From Planctomycetota bacterium (GTDB lineage: Bacteria; Planctomycetota; Planctomycetia; Pirellulales; UBA1268), in NCBI GenBank assembly GCA_003671185.1, contig QWPN01000034.1, positions 1 to 42,769 on the forward strand: a stretch of DNA of 42,769 nucleotides, written 5' to 3'. A program made the translations under genes and the position numbers. Under the pieces are notes generated by a model. The model was not told the origin of the DNA. It did no database searches and worked only from the letters and a program-made list of their open reading frames with translations. Below, piece by piece: positions 37,423 to 42,769 of the stretch; position 1 is the first letter of the stretch, and every line of letters begins with the position of its first letter.

Positions 37423-37638
37423 TACGGACCCCTCGTGAAACTCGCGCGGACGACCATCGAGTGAGCGCGGGGTCGCCCGTGCCAGTCGAGCGGCGTGGGA
37501 AACCGAGCGCAGCCACGAAGGCGAAGCGCGGTTTCCCCCGAGTAAGCGCAGGGCAGGAACCCCGCAGCGAACGTCCGGAGAGGCGGCACGGGCGACCCCG
37601 GCACGCCGGCACGCCTGCGGATCACGGGCGATCCGTAT
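37422..37638. repeat. 217-base nested inverted repeat after rpsA
   Basis: Three nested arms are visible. Outer: ATACGGA (37422-37428) and TCCGTAT (37632-37638). Middle: CGGGGTCGCCCGTGCC (37468-37483) and its perfect 16-base complement (37585-37600). Inner: GGGAAACCG (37497-37505) and CGGTTTCCC (37529-37537). The element begins on the last base of the rpsA stop codon and ends six bases before the stop of the opposing gene, so it fills the convergent gap. It could be a MITE-like repeat, a large terminator or a structured RNA. No second copy was seen in this window. Confidence 0.7.
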
Positions 37639-37644
37639 GAGCCT

Positions 37645-38334
37645 TCAACGGCCGCCTGTCTGGACGAGGATCGCCGTCACGACGCCCTGCGGCTCGGAGC
37701 CGGCCGCCGGTGCCAGGCCCGCTGCCCGCACGATGAGCGGGGCGCCGCGGCTGATGGTGGTGCCAGGCAGGCCGCTCGTGGAGTCGCCCACGGTCAAGCG
37801 CCGCGGTGGTCCCGCGATGCGGGCCGTTCCGTTCGCGGCCAGGCTGGCCACTGCGGTGGCGATCACCTCTCCAGCGGCGGGATCGATGACGTCGAGCGCC
37901 AGGCAGGAGCCGGTGCAGCCGCCGCTACCGCTGAGCCAGACGATGATCCGGTCGCCTGCCTGACGGGAGGAAACCCGCACCTTGTCGATGCCGTGGGCGG
38001 GTGGTCGAGGTCCATGGCCCAAGCCATCGGCGCTCGCGGACGGTGCCTGGGTGCCGGGGGCAGGCTGAGGCAATGGCGGCTCCGCGGCGGTCGCGGGCTG
38101 TGCCGGCGCGGCTGCGGTCGGCGGCGCGGGGGACGATACGGCGGCGCCGGTGCGATCCGTGGCCGTCGCGGGGGGCGGTGCGAAGGCGGGAGAGTGGGGG
38201 GACGGAGTCGCGTCTCCGGTGGGCACGGTGTGCGAGTTGATCACCCTGATCCCGTGGGCCGCGACCCAGTTCAGGTCGCCCGTGAGGGCAAAACCCCCGG
38301 CGATGATTCCCAGGGCGGCGCAGCGGGAGAGCAT
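37645..38334 (-). CDS. Exported Ala/Pro-rich protein of unknown function
   Basis: 229 residues. MLSRCAALGIIAGGFALTG is a likely signal sequence. A long Ala/Pro/Thr linker (about residues 40-105) leads to a C-terminal domain with VRVSSRQAGDRIIVWLSGSGGCTGSC, VIDPAAGEVIA and IVRAAGLAPAAGS, a beta-sandwich-like pattern. No catalytic motif was recognised. ATG 38334 is used; GTG 38343 would add three residues. No clear Shine-Dalgarno is seen. Confidence 0.55.
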   Translation of the reverse strand: MLSRCAALGIIAGGFALTGDLNWVAAHGIRVINSHTVPTGDATPSPHSPAFAPPPATATDRTGAAVSSPAPPTAAAPAQPATAAEPPLPQPAPGTQAPSASADGLGHGPRPPAHGIDKVRVSSRQAGDRIIVWLSGSGGCTGSCLALDVIDPAAGEVIATAVASLAANGTARIAGPPRRLTVGDSTSGLPGTTISRGAPLIVRAAGLAPAAGSEPQGVVTAILVQTGGR

Positions 38335-38589
38335 GGTGGGCACCGGGGGACGCGTAGTGAAGCGACCAAAGTATGCGCGCCAATGCCGTCGCGGCGCCGG
38401 CGGCCCGCACCAGGCAGGCCCTGGAGTGTTCCGGCCGGCTCGCTACTGCGGCGTCAGGGAAAATCCCGGACTTTTTCAGTGCACGACCACGATTGAGCCG
38501 CTGCGGGGACGATTTTTCCCATGATCAGCCGCCCAGGCCGCCTCGTGGGGTCGTGACGATTGCAGCGGCCACGCCGGCCGCGGTCTGCG

Positions 38590-39060
38590 TCAGGGGGTTG
38601 CCAACGCCTCGAGCACCTGTGCGGCGTGCGCATCCGGCCTCACGGCCTTGAACACCTTGATCACCCGTCCCCCGCCGTCGATCACGAATGTACTGCGGAC
38701 GAGGCCCAGGGTTTTTTTGCCGTACAGCGTCTTCTCCCGCCAGGCACCGTAGGCCTTGGCGACGGCGTGGTCGGGGTCGCAGAGCAGCGTGAAGGGCAGT
38801 TTGTACTTGGTGCGGAAAGCCGCGTGCTTCTCGGGGCCGTCGGGGCTCACGCCCACCACGACCGCATTGCGCCGGGCGAGCGCGGCCCGCGCATCGCGGA
38901 AGCCGCAGGCCTCCTTCGTGCAGCCAGGCGTGTCGTCCTTGGGGTAGAAATAGAGGATCACCGTCTTGCCCGCCAGGCTGGAGAGCTTGACTTTCGAGCC
39001 GTCGTGGGCGGTGAGCGTGAACTTCGGCGCCGTGGCGCCGGCCTCGATCCATTCGGCCAT
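38590..39060 (-). CDS. bcp: Thiol peroxidase of the Bcp/PrxQ class
   Basis: 156 residues, thioredoxin fold. The peroxidatic Cys47 and the resolving Cys52 lie in DDTPGCTKEACGFRD, the atypical two-Cys arrangement of Bcp. VILYFYPKDDTPGC and FTLLCDPDHAVAKAYGA also match. It reduces peroxides with thioredoxin. The ATG has AAGGAG nine bases upstream. Its likely -10 (TATAAC, plus 39099-39104) overlaps the divergent promoter of the MnmE-like gene. Confidence 0.93.
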   Translation of the reverse strand: MAEWIEAGATAPKFTLTAHDGSKVKLSSLAGKTVILYFYPKDDTPGCTKEACGFRDARAALARRNAVVVGVSPDGPEKHAAFRTKYKLPFTLLCDPDHAVAKAYGAWREKTLYGKKTLGLVRSTFVIDGGGRVIKVFKAVRPDAHAAQVLEALATP

Positions 39061-39098
39061 GGGATGGTGCTCCTTTGCTGCATGACGGCGACGCCAGT

Positions 39099-39107
39099 GT
39101 TATAGAT
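39099..39107. promoter_or_regulatory. Overlapping divergent -10 boxes (bcp / MnmE-like)
   Basis: Plus strand: TGTTATAGAT (39098-39107) fits an extended -10. Minus strand: TATAAC (plus 39099-39104) fits a -10 for bcp. The two overlap, so RNA polymerase can bind in only one direction at a time. Confidence 0.45.
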
Positions 39108-39143
39108 CGGAGCGAAGAAATCGCCACGCCTGAAACGGACGCG

Positions 39144-40214
39144 GTGCGGGTCTGTCTGCTCACGCCGCCGGGACGCGGGGCCCTGGCCGTGGTGGGGTTG
39201 TGGGGGCCCGATGCGGCTGGGTTTGCTGATCGCGGCTTCACGTCGCGTGGCGGCCCCCTGCGGTGCCGAACGGACGGCGCCATCGCGGTGGGGTGCTGGG
39301 CCGCTGCAGATGGACATGCCGGCGAGGAACTCGTCGTCGTGCGGCACGGCGCAGACCGGCTGGAGGTTCACTGCCACGGCGGCACGGCGGCGCCGGAGGC
39401 CGTGATCGCGACGCTCACGGCGCTGGGGGCACGGCCTGCCCGGTGGCAGGAGTGGCCGGGCAGCGAAGCCAGTATCGTGGCCCGCGAGGCCCGGGCGACG
39501 TTGGCCGGCGCGTGCGGCCCGCGGGCGGCGCGAATCCTGTGCCGGCAACTCGCCGGCGCTCTCGACCGGGAAATGAATCGCGTCGCACTGCTGCGGGAGG
39601 AGGGCGATGTGGTGGCCGCCAGCACGGCTGTCGATCGCCTGCTCTGCGCCGCCCGCGTGGGCCTGCGGCTCGCGCGGCCGTGGCGCGTGGTGTTGGCGGG
39701 GGCGGTGAACGCCGGCAAGAGCAGCCTGGTGAATGCGTTGGCGGGACACGCCCGCAGCCTCGTGGCGGACAGCCCTGGCACCACCCGCGACAGGGTCGAA
39801 GTGCGGATCGTGCTCGGCGGTTGGGAGATCGACCTGGTCGACGTGGCCGGCACGCGGCACGACGAAGCCGGTGCGGCGGCCGTGGAACGGGCCGGAATCG
39901 CCCGTGCGGAGGAGGCCCGCGCCGCCGCCGACCTGGTGCTTCGCGTGGTGCCGGCGGGTGCCGACGCCGGGCACGCAGCCCCGCCCTCGAGCCACGAGTT
40001 GCTCGTGCTCTCGAAAGCGGACCTGGCGGCCCCCGCCTGTGCCGTTGCGGACGGCGCCGTCGCCACCTCCGCCCTCACGGGCGCCGGCATCGAACTGCTC
40101 GGTACGCGGATCGTGGAACGGCTCGTGCCCGAGGACGTGTCGGATCCGGGACTGCTCGCCGGAGCCGTGCCGTTCACGGAGCGGCAGGTCGCAGCCCTGC
40201 GCTCCTGCCGCTGA
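39144..40214 (+). CDS. MnmE-like GTPase, C-terminally truncated
   Basis: 356 residues from GTG 39144 (TTG 39075 is an alternative). The N-terminal folate-binding-type domain has LTPPGRGALAVVGLWGPDA and EVHCHGGTAAPE. The G domain has GAVNAGKSSL (G1), DSPGTTRDRVEV (G2), DVAGTR (G3) and SKAD (G4). In MnmE a further helical segment ending in C-[IL]-G-K carries the catalytic Cys; here the chain stops at RQVAALRSCR, and only 62 bases separate it from der. So it keeps the GTPase and tRNA-modifying-type fold but lacks the canonical tail. The first codons are uncertain because the promoter-like box at 39098-39107 lies after the TTG. Confidence 0.75.
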   Translation: MRVCLLTPPGRGALAVVGLWGPDAAGFADRGFTSRGGPLRCRTDGAIAVGCWAAADGHAGEELVVVRHGADRLEVHCHGGTAAPEAVIATLTALGARPARWQEWPGSEASIVAREARATLAGACGPRAARILCRQLAGALDREMNRVALLREEGDVVAASTAVDRLLCAARVGLRLARPWRVVLAGAVNAGKSSLVNALAGHARSLVADSPGTTRDRVEVRIVLGGWEIDLVDVAGTRHDEAGAAAVERAGIARAEEARAAADLVLRVVPAGADAGHAAPPSSHELLVLSKADLAAPACAVADGAVATSALTGAGIELLGTRIVERLVPEDVSDPGLLAGAVPFTERQVAALRSCR

Positions 40215-40276
40215 GAACCGGTCCCGCTGCATCGTGCCGGTCGCGTCCTCCCGGCTGCGAGCGCCGCATGGGACGG

Positions 40277-41617
40277 CTATTCTTCGGCGGACTTTTCCGC
40301 GCCGCGGCCGCGGAGGAGCAGGCGGATCGGCACCTCGCGGAAGGGGAGCGCCTTGCGGAAGGCGTTGAGCAGATAACGCTTGTAGGGCTCCGACACGCTG
40401 CGCGGGCCGCTCGCCGACACCACGATCGTGGGCGGGGCCACCTCCACCTGCGTGGCGTAGTAGAGCCTCACAGGGCGGCCGCGCGGGTCGCTGGGTGGCT
40501 GGTTGGCCTCCACGGCCTCGCGCAGCACCGTGTTGAGCCGCGCCGTCGGCACCCGCTCCCGGCTCTGACGAAACAGCCGCTGCGCCGTGTCGATCACCGC
40601 CTTGACGTTGCGCCCCGTGGTGGCCGTGGAGAACGCCACGGGTGCCCAGGGCATGGTGCGGAAGGTGTCGCGCAGGTACTGTTCCCACTCGCGTCGCTGC
40701 ACATCCGCCGCGTACAGATCCCATTTGTTGACCACGAAGACCACCGGCTTGGCCTCCTCGGTGATCGTCTCGGCGAGCTGCTTGTCGACCTTGCCGACCG
40801 GCTCGGTGGCATCAAAGAACAGCAGCACGACGTCGGCGCGGCGGATGCTGCGCTGGGCCCGGTGCGTGGAGTAGAAGTCGAGGTCGGTGGTCCGGCTCTT
40901 GGCACGCCGCAGGCCGGGGGTGTCGATGGCCAGGAAGGACCGGCCATCCACCTCGAAACGAACGTCGACGCTGTCGCGGGTCGTGCCGGCCACGGGACTC
41001 GTGATCACGCGGTCCTCGCGGGCCAGTGCATTGACGAATGTGCTCTTGCCCACGTTGCGGCGGCCCACCATGGCCAGCTTCATCTCGGGCAACTCGGCGG
41101 AGAGCGGCTCGTCGGCCTCCCGCTCCGGAAGCCGTTCCACGATCGCCTCCACGAGCGGCCCGCGGTTGCGATGTTCCCGGGCGCTGACGGCTAGCGGCGG
41201 CCCGAAGCCCAGGGCGGCGAACTCGTGGGCCTGGGCTTCGAGGCCCGGCGCGTCGGCCTTGTTGGCCACCAGCAGCACCGAGGCTCCACCGCGCCGCACG
41301 CGGCGGGCCACCTCCGCGTCGGCGGGCACGAGGCCGGCCCGCACGTCGACCACGAGCAGCACCAGTGCCGCATCGGCCAGTCCCGATTCGATTTGAGCGT
41401 CGATCTGGGCGGTGAGCCCGTCCGGGTCGTCGAAGCCCATGCCGCCGGTGTCGACCAGGTCGACGACCCGCCCGTCCAATTCGACCCGCTGCACGAGCCG
41501 GTCGCGGGTCACGCCGGCGGTGGGATCCTCGATGGCGATCCGTTTCTCGGCCAGCCAGTTGAACAGGCTCGACTTGCCGACGTTGGGTCGGCCCACGATC
41601 ACGACCTGAGGTGTCAT
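40277..41617 (-). CDS. der: Ribosome-associated GTPase Der (EngA)
   Basis: 446 residues, with two tandem G domains. The first has GRPNVGKSSLFNWL, TAGVTRDR, DTGG and NKAD; the second has GRRNVGKSTFVNAL, VAGTTRDSVD, DTPG and NKWD. The C-terminal KH-like domain (RLYYATQVEVAPPTIVVSAS, PFREVPIRLLLRGR) completes Der. It acts in 50S assembly. It lies 51 bases downstream of mtnA on the same strand and converges on the MnmE-like gene. Confidence 0.96.
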   Translation of the reverse strand: MTPQVVIVGRPNVGKSSLFNWLAEKRIAIEDPTAGVTRDRLVQRVELDGRVVDLVDTGGMGFDDPDGLTAQIDAQIESGLADAALVLLVVDVRAGLVPADAEVARRVRRGGASVLLVANKADAPGLEAQAHEFAALGFGPPLAVSAREHRNRGPLVEAIVERLPEREADEPLSAELPEMKLAMVGRRNVGKSTFVNALAREDRVITSPVAGTTRDSVDVRFEVDGRSFLAIDTPGLRRAKSRTTDLDFYSTHRAQRSIRRADVVLLFFDATEPVGKVDKQLAETITEEAKPVVFVVNKWDLYAADVQRREWEQYLRDTFRTMPWAPVAFSTATTGRNVKAVIDTAQRLFRQSRERVPTARLNTVLREAVEANQPPSDPRGRPVRLYYATQVEVAPPTIVVSASGPRSVSEPYKRYLLNAFRKALPFREVPIRLLLRGRGAEKSAEE

Positions 41618-41668
41618 CGAAATCTCGGCGGGGAAGGCCGGGAAGTCCCGACGCCCTCCGAGTCTACC

Positions 41669-42739
<1,071 letters not shown>

Positions 42740-42769
42740 TGGTGACGGTCGCCGGTCAGGTGGGCAGGG

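Noticed and set aside
39263-41194. 643-codon open frame crossing from the MnmE-like gene into der
   Set aside because: Runs out of frame through two real genes with no domain of its own.

Overview
This is a high-GC, gene-dense bacterial segment. The mix of families suggests a planctomycete, probably near the Pirellulales: an OprO/P-like porin, a signal-peptide-bearing HExxH peptidase, a GYF-type protein with a CPRC zinc knuckle, a CHGG-rich cysteine protein, a C-terminal CxxCH cytochrome, paired sulfotransferases and many proteins with Ala/Pro-rich exported N-termini. This assignment is an inference from gene content; no rRNA or tRNA gene was seen that could confirm it.

Layout. Positions 1-2443 (minus) carry arginine biosynthesis in the order argB, argD, argF (argF runs off the window edge). 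A porin-like gene (minus) follows. Across a 330-base divergent gap lies a plus-strand nitrogen-assimilation block: a LysR regulator, then gltB and gltD (both glutamate synthase subunits). Glutamate made by GltBD feeds ArgB/ArgD, so the two ends of this region are linked metabolically. Positions 11.8-17.5 kb form a surface-glycan island: two divergent sulfotransferases, then a minus-strand operon of GNAT acetyltransferase, DegT-type sugar aminotransferase, family-4-like glycosyltransferase and FkbM methyltransferase. Positions 17.6-26 kb hold mostly exported or envelope proteins of unknown role (peptidase, Pro-rich protein, membrane protein, Cys-rich protein, lipoprotein, cytochrome), plus a ClpP-like protein and a GYF-domain protein. 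Positions 26-31.6 kb carry a membrane-anchored P-loop ATPase tightly coupled to apbE, a DedA protein, an orphan NtrC-type regulator and two very small membrane proteins. Positions 31.7-35.5 kb contain a membrane-linked EEP phosphoesterase with uppP, a TIM-barrel isomerase-like gene and a transglutaminase-like protein. Positions 35.6-42.7 kb are housekeeping: rpsA, a secreted protein, bcp, a truncated MnmE-like GTPase, der and mtnA.

Regulatory signals can be read in several gaps. A GCTA-type -10 box (GCTAGAAT, GCTAGACT, GCTACCCT and similar) recurs a short distance upstream of several starts. The lysR-gltBD leader has two mutually exclusive hairpins, the second followed by seven T residues, which looks like an attenuator. 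The gap after rpsA is filled by a 217-base nested inverted repeat. The most unusual items are this repeat, the candidate attenuator, the MnmE-like GTPase lacking its C-terminal catalytic segment, the ATPase-ApbE pair, and the CHGG protein with a long structured leader. No CRISPR array, insertion sequence, prophage or recognised defence system was found.
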